Shown: positions 15,983 through 25,208 of the stretch, piece after piece
Layout of the letters: every line of letters begins with the position of its first letter
Position numbering within the stretch: the first letter of the stretch is position 1
Origin: Streptomyces solicavernae
GTDB taxonomy: Bacteria; Actinomycetota; Actinomycetes; Streptomycetales; Streptomycetaceae
Assembly: GCF_029968095.1 (NCBI RefSeq)
Contig: NZ_JASCIR010000006.1
Location: 124,001 to 188,000, forward strand
Reading direction: 5' to 3'
Length of the DNA: 64,000 bases
The notes under the pieces: model-generated
Database searches by the model: none
What the model was told of the DNA's origin: nothing
The model's input: the letters and a program-made list of their open reading frames with translations, nothing else
Position numbers and translations under genes: made by a program

Positions 15983-18105
15983 GCGAGATGATCACCGCGG
16001 ACCTGGTCGACCTCGACCTGTCCGCCGACACCAAGGAAGCGGCCGCCCGTGCCCTGGCCGAGCGGATGGTCGCTCAGGGCCGGGTCGCGGATCTTGACGG
16101 CTTCCTCGCCGATGTGGCCGCCCGCGAGGCGCAGATGCCGACCGGTCTCGACGGCGGCATCGGCATCCCGCACTGCCGCAGCGCCCATGTCACCGAGCCG
16201 ACCCTCGCGTTCGGACGCGCGTCCCAGCGCATCGACTTCGGCGCCGCCGACGGCCCCGCCGACCTGGTGTTCCTCATCGCCGCGCCCGCCGGTGCCGACA
16301 GCGACCACCTCACCATCCTTTCGTCGCTCGCCCGCCAGCTGATGAACGCCGAGTTCACCGGCGCCCTGCGCTCGGTGGACGACGCGGGGCACGCGGCGGC
16401 GCTGATCCGCGGCGATGCGACACCGGCGGAGGCTTCGGACTCCGGTACGGACGAGGGCGTGGATTCCGGTACGAATGAGAGCTCGGATTCCCGTACGGAC
16501 GAGAGCTCGCATTCCGCTACGGACGAGGGCCCGGTTTCCCGTACGGGCGAGAGCTCGGTTTCCCCTACGGAACCCGCCCCGGGCGACACCCCCTTCAAGA
16601 TCGTCGCAGTGACCTCCTGCCCGACCGGCATCGCCCACACGTATATGGCCGCCGAGTCCCTGGAGAGCGCCGGTCGCGAGGCCGGGGTCGAGGTCGTCGT
16701 GGAGACGCAGGGCTCGGCCGGCTTCGCCCGGCTCGACCCGGCGGTGGTGGCCGCCGCCGACGGCGTGATCTTCGCGCACGACGTGCCCGTACGGGACAAG
16801 GAGCGGTTCGCCGGAAAGCCCACCGTCGACGTGGGCGTAAAGGCGGGCGTCAACCGCCCCGCCGAGCTGATCGCCGAGGTGCGCGGCAAGGCCGAGCGCG
16901 GCGAGGTCTCCTCGGGCGCCGCCGCCGACACCCCCGTGGAGCGAGCCGGAGACGCGGGCGACAGCTACGGCACCAAGCTGCGCAAGTGGCTGATGTCCGG
17001 CGTCAGTTACATGGTTCCGTTCGTCGCCGCCGGCGGCCTCCTCATCGCGCTCGGCTTCGCCATCGGCGGCTACGAGATCGACCAGGCCAAGTCCGTCGCC
17101 GAGCACTTCGTCTGGACCGAGGCCGCGAGCTGGGCCGCGCTGCTGTTCCAGGTCGGCGGGCTCGCCTTCTCCTTCCTGGTGCCGGTGCTCGCCGGGTACA
17201 TCGCGTACGGCATGGCGGACCGGCCGGGTCTGGTGCCGGGCTTCGTCGGCGGTGCGGTCGCCGTGAACATCGAGGCCGGATTCCTCGGCGGTCTGGCGGC
17301 CGGTCTCATCGCGGGTGCGACGGTCATGGCGATCCAGAAGGTGCGGATCCCGGCCGTGCTGCGCGGCATCATGCCGGTGGTGGTGATCCCGCTGATCTCC
17401 GCGGCGGTGGTCGGCTTCCTGATGTTCCTGGTGGTCGGCAAGCCGATCGCCTCCCTGCAGGGCGGCCTCAGCAACTGGCTGGAGTCCCTCACCGGCGCCA
17501 ACGCGATCATCCTCGGCGTCATCCTCGGCATGATGATGTGCTTCGACCTGGGCGGCCCGCTCAACAAGGTCGCGTACGCCTTCGCCGTCGGCGGACTCGG
17601 CGCCAACGCGACCGAGGGCAACCTGAAGGTCATGGCGGCAGTGATGGCGGCCGGCATGGTGCCGCCGCTGGCCATGGCCTTGGCGACCACCGTGCGCGGC
17701 AGGCTGTTCACCAAGGCCGAGCGGGAGAACGGCAAGGCGGCCTGGGTGCTCGGCGCCTCCTTCATCACGGAGGGCGCCATTCCGTTCGCGGCGGCCGACC
17801 CGCTGCGTGTCATTCCCGCCTCGATGGTGGGCGGCGCGGTCACCGGCGCCCTGTCGATGGGCTTCGGCGCGACGCTGCAGGCTCCGCACGGCGGCATGTT
17901 CGTGGTCCCGCTGATCGGCCAGCCGCTGCTGTACCTGGTGGCGATCGTCGCCGGTACGTGTGTCACGACGGGCCTGGTCGTCCTGCTGAAGGGGATGCGC
18001 GGGATCGACCCCGAGCAGACTTCGGCCACGGCGGACGAGGCGACGTCCGCGAAGGCCGCCGAGCCGGTGAAGAAGTCGGTGAAGGAGCCGGTGGCGGCGG
18101 CCTGA
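15979..18105 (+). CDS. fruA: PTS fructose transporter EIIABC
   Basis: The 708-residue fused permease has EIIA at residues 1-140 with phospho-His65 in GIPHCRS, a linker, EIIB with the phospho-Cys in SCPTGIAHTYMAAE, and a polytopic EIIC (about residue 340 onward) with the LGGPLNKVAYAF and GAIPFAAADPLR motifs. It imports fructose as fructose-1-phosphate, the substrate of FruK next door. ATG 15979 has AAGGAG six bases upstream. The A-B linker contains five and a half 24-bp repeats. The Ala/Lys-rich C-tail (AKAAEPVKKSVKEPVAAA) is unstructured. Confidence 0.93.
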   Translation: MSEMITADLVDLDLSADTKEAAARALAERMVAQGRVADLDGFLADVAAREAQMPTGLDGGIGIPHCRSAHVTEPTLAFGRASQRIDFGAADGPADLVFLIAAPAGADSDHLTILSSLARQLMNAEFTGALRSVDDAGHAAALIRGDATPAEASDSGTDEGVDSGTNESSDSRTDESSHSATDEGPVSRTGESSVSPTEPAPGDTPFKIVAVTSCPTGIAHTYMAAESLESAGREAGVEVVVETQGSAGFARLDPAVVAAADGVIFAHDVPVRDKERFAGKPTVDVGVKAGVNRPAELIAEVRGKAERGEVSSGAAADTPVERAGDAGDSYGTKLRKWLMSGVSYMVPFVAAGGLLIALGFAIGGYEIDQAKSVAEHFVWTEAASWAALLFQVGGLAFSFLVPVLAGYIAYGMADRPGLVPGFVGGAVAVNIEAGFLGGLAAGLIAGATVMAIQKVRIPAVLRGIMPVVVIPLISAAVVGFLMFLVVGKPIASLQGGLSNWLESLTGANAIILGVILGMMMCFDLGGPLNKVAYAFAVGGLGANATEGNLKVMAAVMAAGMVPPLAMALATTVRGRLFTKAERENGKAAWVLGASFITEGAIPFAAADPLRVIPASMVGGAVTGALSMGFGATLQAPHGGMFVVPLIGQPLLYLVAIVAGTCVTTGLVVLLKGMRGIDPEQTSATADEATSAKAAEPVKKSVKEPVAAA
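16438..16569 (+). repeat. 24-bp in-frame repeat in the FruA A-B linker
   Basis: Five and a half units encode the octapeptide DSxTDESS and variants. The unit keeps frame and lengthens the hinge between the phospho-His and phospho-Cys domains. Confidence 0.9.
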
Positions 18106-18343
18106 GCAAGGGGTGCGACAGGTCTGCGACAGATCTGCGAGATAGGTCGCTTCGAGCGCGGTCCCGTACGTCGCCGGCGTCTCCCTGCCCCTTCTGCACC
18201 GCCAGCACGCGCATCCGGCCGAGCCGGTGGAACTCCCGGCCGCCAGCTGACGGGCCGCCGCGGCTGAGAAGTGAGCCCGGCGGCCCGGCGGCCCGGTGTC
18301 CTGTGCGCGTACGCCGCAACGCGTAAGCCTCCGCACGTACGCC
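18106..18343. other. Intergenic gap, no gene recognised
   Basis: This separates convergent fruA and the DUF6227 gene. I see only short GC-rich inverted repeats (for example GGCGGCCCGGCGGCCCGG at 18279-18296) and no convincing gene. Confidence 0.5.
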
Positions 18344-19141
18344 TCAACTCGTACGAGAAGCCCGCCGCTTCATCGCCGTACGTGCTGCCGTCTCGCTGAC
18401 GTACACCTCGCACATGTGGCGGCCGTCCGGCGTGGCCGTGTGCTCGACCTCCCAGAGGCTGACCTCGCGGCCGTCGGCGAGCAGGAACGCGTGCTCGTAG
18501 AGCGCGAAGCAGAGGCCGGGCGTGCCCGTCCGGCAGGGGTTGCCGAAGGCCTGCGTGATCTGGTGCGCGAGCGCGGTGCGCAGCAGCAGCGTCGTGTCCG
18601 TGTCCGGCCGGTCGGTGTTCTCCGCGCGGCGGAGGAGGCGCCGGGCGTGGTCGGCGGAGTCGTCCAGCGCGTACGACCGCTGGATCGGGGCGGGGGACGC
18701 GATCAGCTGGACGGGGTCGAACGTCGGCGGTTCGCAGCCGGGGATGCGGCCCTCCGCGGCGTCCGGGCAGGCGGGGCCGCAGGTGTCGCTCGGGAGCAGA
18801 CGGGACGCGGCGATATGCGCCTCTTCCTCGTCCGCGTAGAGCTCGTGGAGGGTCTCTGCGCTCGGAGTGCCGCCCGGTCCGGTGTTGTGCTCCAACTCCC
18901 AGAGCGTGAGCGCCTGGCCGTCGGCGAGCAGGAACGTGTGCCGGTGCGTCTCGAGGTGCAGGCCGGCGCTGTGGTGGGCGGAGCGCAGCGAGCTGTCGAA
19001 GGTGAGGGCCGACTCAAGCAGGGCTATCGTCTCGTCGGGCAGCTCGAAGGAGTTCAGGGCCCGCCCGAGCAGCCCTTCGAGGTGCTCCTCCGGTGTCTCC
19101 GGTGTCTCCGGCGTCTCCGGTGTCTCGTACGGAACGCTCAA
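18344..19141 (-). CDS. DUF6227-family protein
   Basis: The 265-residue protein of unknown function matches the Streptomyces DUF6227 family as I recall it: an EEHLEGLLGRALNSFELPDETI start, two similar halves each with a FLLADG-x-x-L/V-x-LWE-x-EH motif (about residues 73-88 and 215-230), and conserved Cys pairs. The duplicated motif suggests two copies of one fold. TTG 19141 is chosen because GGGAG lies just upstream and it gives the family-like LSVPYE start; the frame is open to 19279. ETP triplets near the N-terminus come from a 9-bp repeat at 19092-19127. Confidence 0.75.
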   Translation of the reverse strand: MSVPYETPETPETPETPEEHLEGLLGRALNSFELPDETIALLESALTFDSSLRSAHHSAGLHLETHRHTFLLADGQALTLWELEHNTGPGGTPSAETLHELYADEEEAHIAASRLLPSDTCGPACPDAAEGRIPGCEPPTFDPVQLIASPAPIQRSYALDDSADHARRLLRRAENTDRPDTDTTLLLRTALAHQITQAFGNPCRTGTPGLCFALYEHAFLLADGREVSLWEVEHTATPDGRHMCEVYVSETAARTAMKRRASRTS

Positions 19142-19305
19142 GGCATACTCCCGGCGTCGCTCGCGTCGCTGCATGTCACCTTGTGACCGCTCACCGTAGC
19201 CCCTCGGCGGAACATCATGCCCGGGGTTCTGGAAAACGTACGGGCCTCCGTCGAAGTTCCCGCACGCCTGTCGGACCACGGCACCGTTACTCGATCACCT
19301 CCCTG

Positions 19306-20496
19306 TTACAGGTCTCCGTGCGGGCCCCCGTACAGGTCTCCGTACGACGGAAACACCCCGCCCGGTCCGTCGACCGTCTCCGCGGCCTCGACCGCCCGGA
19401 CGATCGCGCGGGTGACCGTGTCCGCGCCCGCCGCCAGGATCGCGTTGACCGCATTAAGTTGCTCCAACTCATCCTGGGGCAAGGGGTGTTCGCCGGTGGC
19501 CAGGGTGAACGCGGTGTCCCCGTCGTGCAGCAGGTGCACCGGCCGGATGGCGCGTGCGAAGCCGTCGTGGCTGGTGCCCGCGAGCTTCTGGGCCTGCGCC
19601 CGGCTGAGCGTGGCGTCGGTGGCGACGACGGCGAGCGTGGTGTTGAGCTTCGGACGCCCGGGCTCCGTCGGCGCCGTCGCTGCGGTCGCTTCCGTCACTG
19701 CGGTCGCTTCCGTCGCTGTCGTCACTGCCGTTGCGATGCTGGGTTCACCGCCGTTCTGGCGGCGCGCGGTCTCCGTCTGCGCCTCCGCGAGCCGGGCTCG
19801 CGCGCGGGCGTGCACCTCGGGCGCCGGGCGCTCGACCGGCCCCGCGCCGTCCTCGAAGTACCGCCCGTACAGCACCCCGGACGACGCATCCGCCACCGAG
19901 CCAGCGGCGTTCACCACTACCAGCGCGCCGACTGTGTGCCCCGAACCCAGGCGCACGCTCGCCGTCCCCACGCCCCCTTTCATTCCTCCCGCCACGGCAC
20001 CGGTCCCGGCGCCGACGCTGCCCTGTGTCACCTCGGCCGAGGCCCGCTCCACCGCCTCGCGCCCGAGCTCCGCACCCGGACGCGCCTGCCAGTCGCCGCC
20101 CCGCCCCAGGTCGAAGAGGCAGGCTGCGGGCACCACCGGCACGACCCGGCCGGGCCCGCCCACCGGCACGCCCCGCCCGTGCTCCTCCAGCCACCCCATG
20201 ACCCCGGCCGCAGCGTCGAGCCCGTACGCGCTGCCGCCAGTGAGCACCACCGCGTCGATGCGCTGCACGAGGTTGCGCGGGTCGAGCGCGTCCGTTTCCC
20301 GTGTGCCGGGGCCGCCGCCGCGTACGTCCACGGCCGCGACCGCCCCGCCGGCCGGTGCGAGGACGACGGTCGTACCCGTGAGCCAGCCGTCCCCGACGCG
20401 ACTCGCGTGCCCGACCCGGAGGCCGCCCACATCGGTGAGCGAATCCTTGCCGCCGGTTCGGCCCGCCCTGTTCTTCGAGCTGCTTGAGGAGTCCAT
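19306..20496 (-). CDS. P1-family self-processing peptidase (DmpA/NylC-like)
   Basis: The 396-residue protein belongs to the Ntn-like P1 family (L-aminopeptidase/D-esterase, 6-aminohexanoate oligomer hydrolase). LTDVGGLRVGHAS, VLTGGSAYGLDAA and GMKGGVGTAS are family motifs. The expected autocleavage site is Asn285-Thr286 in KLNTTLAVVATDA; Thr286 would become the N-terminal nucleophile of the small subunit. Immediately before it, residues 254-280 are an Ala/Thr/Glu repeat from three 18-bp units. The C-terminal tail (GPGGVFPSYGDLYGG) is low-complexity. AAGGTG precedes the ATG. Substrate unknown. Confidence 0.85.
   Translation of the reverse strand: MDSSSSSKNRAGRTGGKDSLTDVGGLRVGHASRVGDGWLTGTTVVLAPAGGAVAAVDVRGGGPGTRETDALDPRNLVQRIDAVVLTGGSAYGLDAAAGVMGWLEEHGRGVPVGGPGRVVPVVPAACLFDLGRGGDWQARPGAELGREAVERASAEVTQGSVGAGTGAVAGGMKGGVGTASVRLGSGHTVGALVVVNAAGSVADASSGVLYGRYFEDGAGPVERPAPEVHARARARLAEAQTETARRQNGGEPSIATAVTTATEATAVTEATAATAPTEPGRPKLNTTLAVVATDATLSRAQAQKLAGTSHDGFARAIRPVHLLHDGDTAFTLATGEHPLPQDELEQLNAVNAILAAGADTVTRAIVRAVEAAETVDGPGGVFPSYGDLYGGPHGDL
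19681..19734 (-). repeat. 18-bp repeat just before the P1 autocleavage site
   Basis: Three units, 19681-19698, 19699-19716 (one change) and 19717-19734 (diverged), encode ATEATA/VTEATA in the loop preceding the scissile Asn-Thr. Confidence 0.9.
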
Positions 20497-20723
20497 GGAC
20501 GCACCTTACGGATCAGGGGAGTTGGGGCGGGAGGAGCTGGTCGTCCGCGTGGCACGGCCGGCGGGTCCGACCAGTCGGTGCGGCCGGCTCGCCCGGGACC
20601 TAGGACACGTCCAAAGACGGCCCTTGGGCAACGCGCGGTCACGACCAATTGCTCTGATTCCTCTCCTGTTCCGCAGACACCCTGAATGAGTAAGGCATCC
20701 TCCTCACCCCCAGGAACCACGCC

Positions 20724-22154
20724 ATGAGTCCTGCCGTAAGGGAAGAAGTGGCCACAAGTGCCGGGCGGTCGTACGACCTCGCGCAATACCGGCCCGGACG
20801 CACCATCACCGACTGGGAACCGGAGAACGAACTCTTCTGGAAGTCCATCGGAAAGCGGGTCGCCGCCCGCAATCTGTGGATAGCCGTCCCCGCCCTTCTC
20901 GTCGCCTTCGTGGTGTGGCAGGTGTGGAGCGTCACCGCAACGAACCTCAAGGACGTCGGCTTCGGCTTCAGTACCTCGCAGCTGTTCTGGCTGACGGCGA
21001 TCCCAGGTCTGACCGGCGGTACGGCCCGGATCTGCTACACCTTTCTCGGCCCCAAGATCGGCCAGCGCACTTTCACCGCCCTTTCCACGGTCGTTCTGAT
21101 CGTCCCGCTGATCTGGCTCGGATTTGCGATCCAGGACACCTCGACCTCCTTCACGGAAATGGCGATGATCGCCGCGCTCTGCGGCGTGGGCGGCGCCAAT
21201 TTCTCCTCCTCCCTCGCCAATATCGGCTTCTTCTTCCCGAAGTCGCAGAAGGGCAACGCCACCGGCATCAACGGCGGCCTCGGCAACCTCGGCGTCTCCG
21301 TCGTCCAGCTGCTCACCCCGATCGTCATCACCAGCTCGGTCGTCGCCGTCGGCTCGGCCCAGCACAAGGCGGACGGCTCGCCGGTGTACCTGCAGAACGC
21401 CGCGTTCGTGTGGGTCCCGGTGCTGATCGTGCTGGCGCTCGTCGCCTGGTTCGGCCAGAACAACCTGAAGTCGGCGTCGACCTCCTTCCGCCAGCAGAAG
21501 ATCATCTTCAGGCGCAAGCACAACTGGCTGATGACCTGGGTCTACGTCGGCACCTTCGGCTCCTTCATCGGCTTCGCCGCCGCCCTGCCGATGCTGATCA
21601 AGACGACCTTCCCGGACTACTCGGTCGCGACGTACGCCTGGATGGGCCCCGCACTCGGCGCCCTGGCGCGCTGGGCCGGCGGCTGGATCGCCGACAAGCT
21701 GGGAGGCGCCCGCGTCACCATCCTTTCCTTCGCCGGCATGGCCCTCTCGATCATCGGTGTCATCAACTTCCTGCCCGCAGGCTCAGGTTCGGGCAACTCC
21801 ACCGGCAACTTCACCGGCTTCTTCCTCTGCTTCCTCGCCGCGTTCTTCTTCTCCGGCATCGGCAACGGCTCGACGTTCCGCCAGATCCCGGTGATCTTCC
21901 GCAACCAGCACCTGAGGGGCCTGACCGAAGGCACCCCGGAGTACGCCAGGGCCCTGAAGCAGACCGAGATGGAGTCCGGCGCGGTCACCGGCTTCACCGC
22001 CGGCGTCGCCGCCTACGGCTTCTTCTTCATCCCGGCGCTCTTCGCCAACTTCTCGGTGACCAGCGCGATGTGGGGCTTCGTCGCCTTCTACGTCAGCTGC
22101 ATCGCGGTCACCTGGTGGTTCTACGCCCGCAAGGGCGCCGAGTCGCCCTCCTGA
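20724..22154 (+). CDS. narK: NarK-type nitrate/nitrite MFS transporter
   Basis: The 476-residue membrane protein of the NNP family has the nitrate signature ([19 protein letters not shown]) in helix 5 and a second conserved Gly-rich segment ([13 protein letters not shown]) in helix 11. The N-terminal cytoplasmic part ([21 protein letters not shown]) is typical of actinobacterial NarK. It should move nitrate in or exchange it for nitrite. No nar genes are present here. Its neighbours are pyruvate formate-lyase remnants, hinting at an oxygen-limited physiology block. CCAGGAA lies seven bases before the ATG. Confidence 0.88.
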   Translation: MSPAVREEVATSAGRSYDLAQYRPGRTITDWEPENELFWKSIGKRVAARNLWIAVPALLVAFVVWQVWSVTATNLKDVGFGFSTSQLFWLTAIPGLTGGTARICYTFLGPKIGQRTFTALSTVVLIVPLIWLGFAIQDTSTSFTEMAMIAALCGVGGANFSSSLANIGFFFPKSQKGNATGINGGLGNLGVSVVQLLTPIVITSSVVAVGSAQHKADGSPVYLQNAAFVWVPVLIVLALVAWFGQNNLKSASTSFRQQKIIFRRKHNWLMTWVYVGTFGSFIGFAAALPMLIKTTFPDYSVATYAWMGPALGALARWAGGWIADKLGGARVTILSFAGMALSIIGVINFLPAGSGSGNSTGNFTGFFLCFLAAFFFSGIGNGSTFRQIPVIFRNQHLRGLTEGTPEYARALKQTEMESGAVTGFTAGVAAYGFFFIPALFANFSVTSAMWGFVAFYVSCIAVTWWFYARKGAESPS

Positions 22155-22198
22155 CCGGCGCGCGGCCACTCACGAGGCGGGTCCCTTCGGGGGCTCGT

Positions 22199-22258
22199 CC
22201 CGTGGCCGTACGCCCCGTGGCCGTAAGCCTCGTCGCCGTAAGCCCCGTGGCCGTAAGT
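22199..22258 (+). repeat. 15-bp tandem repeat, 4 units
   Basis: Four units of CCCGTGGCCGTAAGC or close variants lie between narK and its hairpin terminator. Confidence 0.9.
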
Positions 22259-22259
22259 C

Positions 22260-22282
22260 CCGGAGGATCACGGGTCCTCCGG
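22260..22282 (+). terminator. Hairpin after narK
   Basis: An 8-bp perfect stem (CCGGAGGA/TCCTCCGG) with a 7-base loop sits about 105 bases after the narK stop. A TGATCGATCA palindrome (22313-22322) lies between it and the pflB remnant. Confidence 0.6.
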
Positions 22283-22374
22283 CTCGAAACAGGGGACCAT
22301 CGCCGAGCCAAATGATCGATCAACGGGAGTGCAATGGAGGGGAGCGCAGGCACAGCGAGCGGAAGGCGTGCACG

Positions 22375-23289
22375 ATGACCGCAACTCCCTTGGAGGAGAC
22401 GGCGAAAACTCCCTTGGAGAAGACGGCGAACGGCGAGGCCTGGGAGGGCTTCAAGGGCGGGCTGTGGCGCGACGCCGTCGACGTCCGCGACTTTGTCCAG
22501 CAGAACTACACCCCGTACGAGGGCGACGCCTCCTTCCTCGCCGGCCCCACCGAGCGCACCACCGCCCTCTGGGACCAGCTCCTCGCGATGTTCCCGAAGG
22601 AGATCGAGCAGGGCGTCCACGACGTCGACGTACAGACCCCCTCCCGCATCGACGCCTTCCGGCCCGGCTTCATCGACCCCTCCAAACGACATCTCCCTCC
22701 CCGCCGCCACCGGCCGGGAGGCCGTCCAGTGGCTGTACTTCGCGTACCTCGCCGCCGTGAAGGAGCAGAACGGCGCGGCCATGTCGATCGGCCGCATCGA
22801 CGCCTTCCTCGACGTCTATCTCCAGCGCGACATCGACAACGGCGTCCTCACCGAGGAGCGGGCGCAGGAGTTCATCGACGACTTCGTCATCAAGCTCCGC
22901 ATCGTCCGCTTCCTGCGCACCCCGGAGTACAACGAGCTGTACTCCGGCGACCCGGCCTGGTCACCTGGTCCATGGCGGGCATCGGCGCGGACGCCCGCCC
23001 GCTGGTCACGCGGACCACGTTCCGCGCCCTGCAGACCCTCTACAACCTGGGCCCGGCCCCCGAGCCGAACCTCACCGTCCTCTGGTCGCGGCAACTTCCG
23101 CAAGGTTTCAAGGACTTCGCCGCGCGGGTCGCCATCGACACGTCGGCCCTCCAGTTCGAGTCCGACGACCTGATGCGCCCCAAGTACGGCGATGACACCG
23201 CGATCGCCTGCTGCGTCTCCGCGATGGCGGTCGGCAAGCAGATGCAGTTCTTCGGCGCCCGCGTCAACGTAGCCAAGGCCCTTCTGTGA
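22375..23289 (+). pseudogene. pflB: Pyruvate formate-lyase, deleted and frameshifted
   Basis: The start is well formed (GGAAGG then ATG 22375) and reads as PflB ([36 protein letters not shown]). Near 22680 about 150-200 codons are missing and the frame changes. Text resumes as [34 protein letters not shown] second lesion at 22960 (one g lost in tgg-gtc) shifts the frame again, giving [17 protein letters not shown] and [21 protein letters not shown], which holds the catalytic Cys pair. An early TGA follows [10 protein letters not shown], so the glycyl-radical domain is absent. Canonical PflB is about 750 residues, so no function is possible. Confidence 0.9.
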
Positions 23290-23303
23290 GCCACCCCTCA
23301 GCT

Positions 23304-23345
23304 GCGGCCCCGGTGCCGGGCCCTCACCCCGGCACCGGGCGCCGC
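23304..23345 (+). terminator. Strong hairpin between pflB remnant and pflA
   Basis: A 12-bp perfect stem (CCCGGTGCCGGG with its complement, 23309-23339) extended by GCGGC/GCCGC has a 7-base loop. It lies 15 bases after the premature stop and may be the breakpoint or a terminator that isolates pflA. Confidence 0.65.
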
Positions 23346-23382
23346 TGACCTCAACTCCGCCGAGGAACAGTGGAGTTACGCC

Positions 23383-24186
23383 ATGACCGTCCTGCTCGAC
23401 CAGAACCTCGCAGCCCTCGGCGCCGCCACCCTCGCGGGTGCCGCCAAGCACCGCCCGATCGAGGGCACGGTGCACTCCTGGGACCTGTCGTCCGGCGTGG
23501 ACGGCCCCGGCAGCCGCTTCGTCACGTTCCTCTCCGGCTGCCCGCTCACCTGCCTGTACTGCCACAACCCCGACACCTGGCGGATGCGCAACGGGAAGCG
23601 CACCTCGGCGGACGACGTGGTCAAGGAGGCCGCGAAGTACACCGGGTTCATCGCGGCGGCCGGCGGTGGCGCCACCGTCAGCGGCGGTGAGCCGCTGCTG
23701 CAGCCCGTCTTCGCCGGGGAGCTGCTGCACCGTTTCAAGCACGAACTCGGCCTGCACACCGCCCTGGACACCTCGGGCTTTCTCGGCGCCCGCGCCACCG
23801 GCGCCCTGCTGCGGGACGTCGACCTGGTGCTGCTCGACATCAAGTCCTGGAACCGGGGGACCTACGAGAAGGTGACCGGACGGCCCCTGCAGCCCACCCT
23901 GGACTTCGCCCGGCGCCTCGCCGACCTCGGCAAGGAGGTGCACGTCAGGTTCGTGCTCGTCCCCGGTCTGACCGACGACCCGGCGAACATCGAGGGAGTG
24001 GCCACCTTCGCCGGCGGGCTTGGCAACGTCGCGCGCGTGGACGTGCTGCCCTTCCACAGGCTGGGGGAGGGAAAGTGGCAAGCGCTCGGCATGAACTTCA
24101 CGCTGCACGACACCCCGTCGCCCACCCCCGAGCAGCTCGCTCTGGCGAAGGAGATCTTCGAGGCCCACGGCCTGAAGGCGGTGTGA
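23383..24186 (+). CDS. pflA: Pyruvate formate-lyase activating enzyme
   Basis: The 267-residue radical-SAM activase has CPLTCLYC with Cys53, Cys57 and Cys60 binding the 4Fe-4S cluster and SGGEP at 100-104 for SAM. It normally installs the glycyl radical on PflB. The reading frame is intact, yet its partner immediately upstream is a wreck, so either decay is recent or another glycyl-radical protein elsewhere uses it. A weak GGAG-type sequence precedes the ATG. The gene is followed directly by repeat DNA. Confidence 0.9.
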   Translation: MTVLLDQNLAALGAATLAGAAKHRPIEGTVHSWDLSSGVDGPGSRFVTFLSGCPLTCLYCHNPDTWRMRNGKRTSADDVVKEAAKYTGFIAAAGGGATVSGGEPLLQPVFAGELLHRFKHELGLHTALDTSGFLGARATGALLRDVDLVLLDIKSWNRGTYEKVTGRPLQPTLDFARRLADLGKEVHVRFVLVPGLTDDPANIEGVATFAGGLGNVARVDVLPFHRLGEGKWQALGMNFTLHDTPSPTPEQLALAKEIFEAHGLKAV

Positions 24187-24189
24187 AGC

Positions 24190-24293
24190 CGGAGTCGCAG
24201 CCGGAGCCGGAGCCGGAGCCGGGGCTGGAGCTGGGGCTGGACCCAGAGCTGGACCCAGAGCTGGACCCAGAGCTGGACCCAGAGCTGGACCCA
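24190..24293 (+). repeat. Hexamer and 12-bp tandem repeats after pflA
   Basis: GGAGCC-type hexamers at about 24200-24220 lead into four exact GAGCTGGACCCA units (24246-24293) preceded by a variant. The array fills most of the spacer before the next small gene. Confidence 0.95.
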
Positions 24294-24334
24294 GAGCAGC
24301 GCCCGCCGGGTCGCCGGAGCCGTATCCTGGAGGC

Positions 24335-24547
24335 ATGAGCAGCGCCGCCCCCGCACCCGGACCGCGAGACGCGAAGACCGGGCCCGAGCCGAAGGCCAAG
24401 CCGGCCCCGGCCCTGAACTTCGACGATCCGCTGGACCAGCAGTCCGCGGACGACACGGACCGAGGGTGGGGCGAGCGGCCCAGCGGCAGCGACAGCGCCT
24501 CCGACCTGGCGCGCTTCCTCGACGAGAAGCCGCCCCACCACCTCTGA
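24335..24547 (+). CDS. Conserved small hydrophilic protein
   Basis: This 70-residue protein begins MSSAAPAPGPRDAKTG, contains LNFDDPLDQQSADDTDRGWGERP and ends LARFLDEKPPHHL. I recognise the pattern as a widespread small Streptomyces hypothetical, but no function is known. It is charged, without membrane segments, and probably disordered with an ending helix. No clear ribosome-binding site precedes the ATG; a TATCCT box 6 bases upstream (24323-24328) suggests a leaderless mRNA. It converges with mscL eight bases away. Confidence 0.7.
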   Translation: MSSAAPAPGPRDAKTGPEPKAKPAPALNFDDPLDQQSADDTDRGWGERPSGSDSASDLARFLDEKPPHHL

Positions 24548-24554
24548 GCGTCCG

Positions 24555-25097
24555 CTACTTGCTGGTGTCCACCGGACCGTCGCCGGAGCCACCGCCGTCC
24601 CCGGCACCACCTGTCCCGGAAGCGCCACCACCGGGACCGCCGCGCTGGGCGACCAGCGCGTCCCGGATCTCCTTGAGCACCTCCAGCTCGGAGACCTCCA
24701 GCGTCTCCTGGACGCCCTCCTTGGCCTTCCGCCGCGCCTCCGCCTTGGCGAGGTACTTCGACATCGGCAGGACCATGAGGAAGTAGACGACCGCGGCGGT
24801 GATCAGGAAGCTGAGCGTCGCGCTGAGGACTGTGCCCCAGTTGATCGGGATGCCGGAGATGACGTCCCCGGTCTCCGGGTCCGTCTCGCAGGGGCCCTTC
24901 AGGCAGGAGCTGTAGCTTTCCAGGTCCTTCGTGCCGAAGGCGCCGACCAGCGGGTTGATGACGCCCTTCACCACCGCGTTCACGATGTTCGTGAACGCCG
25001 CACCGATGACGACCGCGACGGCCAGGTCGATCACGTTCCCACGCGTCAGGAACGCTTTGAAGCCTTCCCAGACGCCCGGCTTCTTCTCCTCGCTCAC
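24555..25097 (-). CDS. mscL: Large-conductance mechanosensitive channel
   Basis: From GTG 25097 (AAAGG seven bases upstream; GTG 25100 is adjacent) the protein has 180 residues. MscL features are clear: WEGFKAFLTRGNVIDLAVAVVIGAAFTNIVNAVV as the N-terminal amphipathic helix and TM1, a periplasmic loop with a Cys pair (SSCLKGPC), TM2 and the charged cytoplasmic helix. The channel releases solutes on hypo-osmotic shock. The C-terminus adds about 35 Gly-rich residues (GGPGGGASGTGG). Confidence 0.93.
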   Translation of the reverse strand: MSEEKKPGVWEGFKAFLTRGNVIDLAVAVVIGAAFTNIVNAVVKGVINPLVGAFGTKDLESYSSCLKGPCETDPETGDVISGIPINWGTVLSATLSFLITAAVVYFLMVLPMSKYLAKAEARRKAKEGVQETLEVSELEVLKEIRDALVAQRGGPGGGASGTGGAGDGGGSGDGPVDTSK

Positions 25098-25208
25098 CAC
25101 GGAGCCTTTCTTCGTATGTGCGATTGACCGTGCAATTAGGCCCGGCACATGTGAGGTGCGTCCAATCCGCTGACACGATCAGGTGAGTTGACGAAAAGTG
25201 CGTGCGGG

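Noticed and set aside
22311..22322. FNR/Crp box before pflB
   Set aside because: The TGATCGATCA palindrome does not fit TTGAT-N4-ATCAA.
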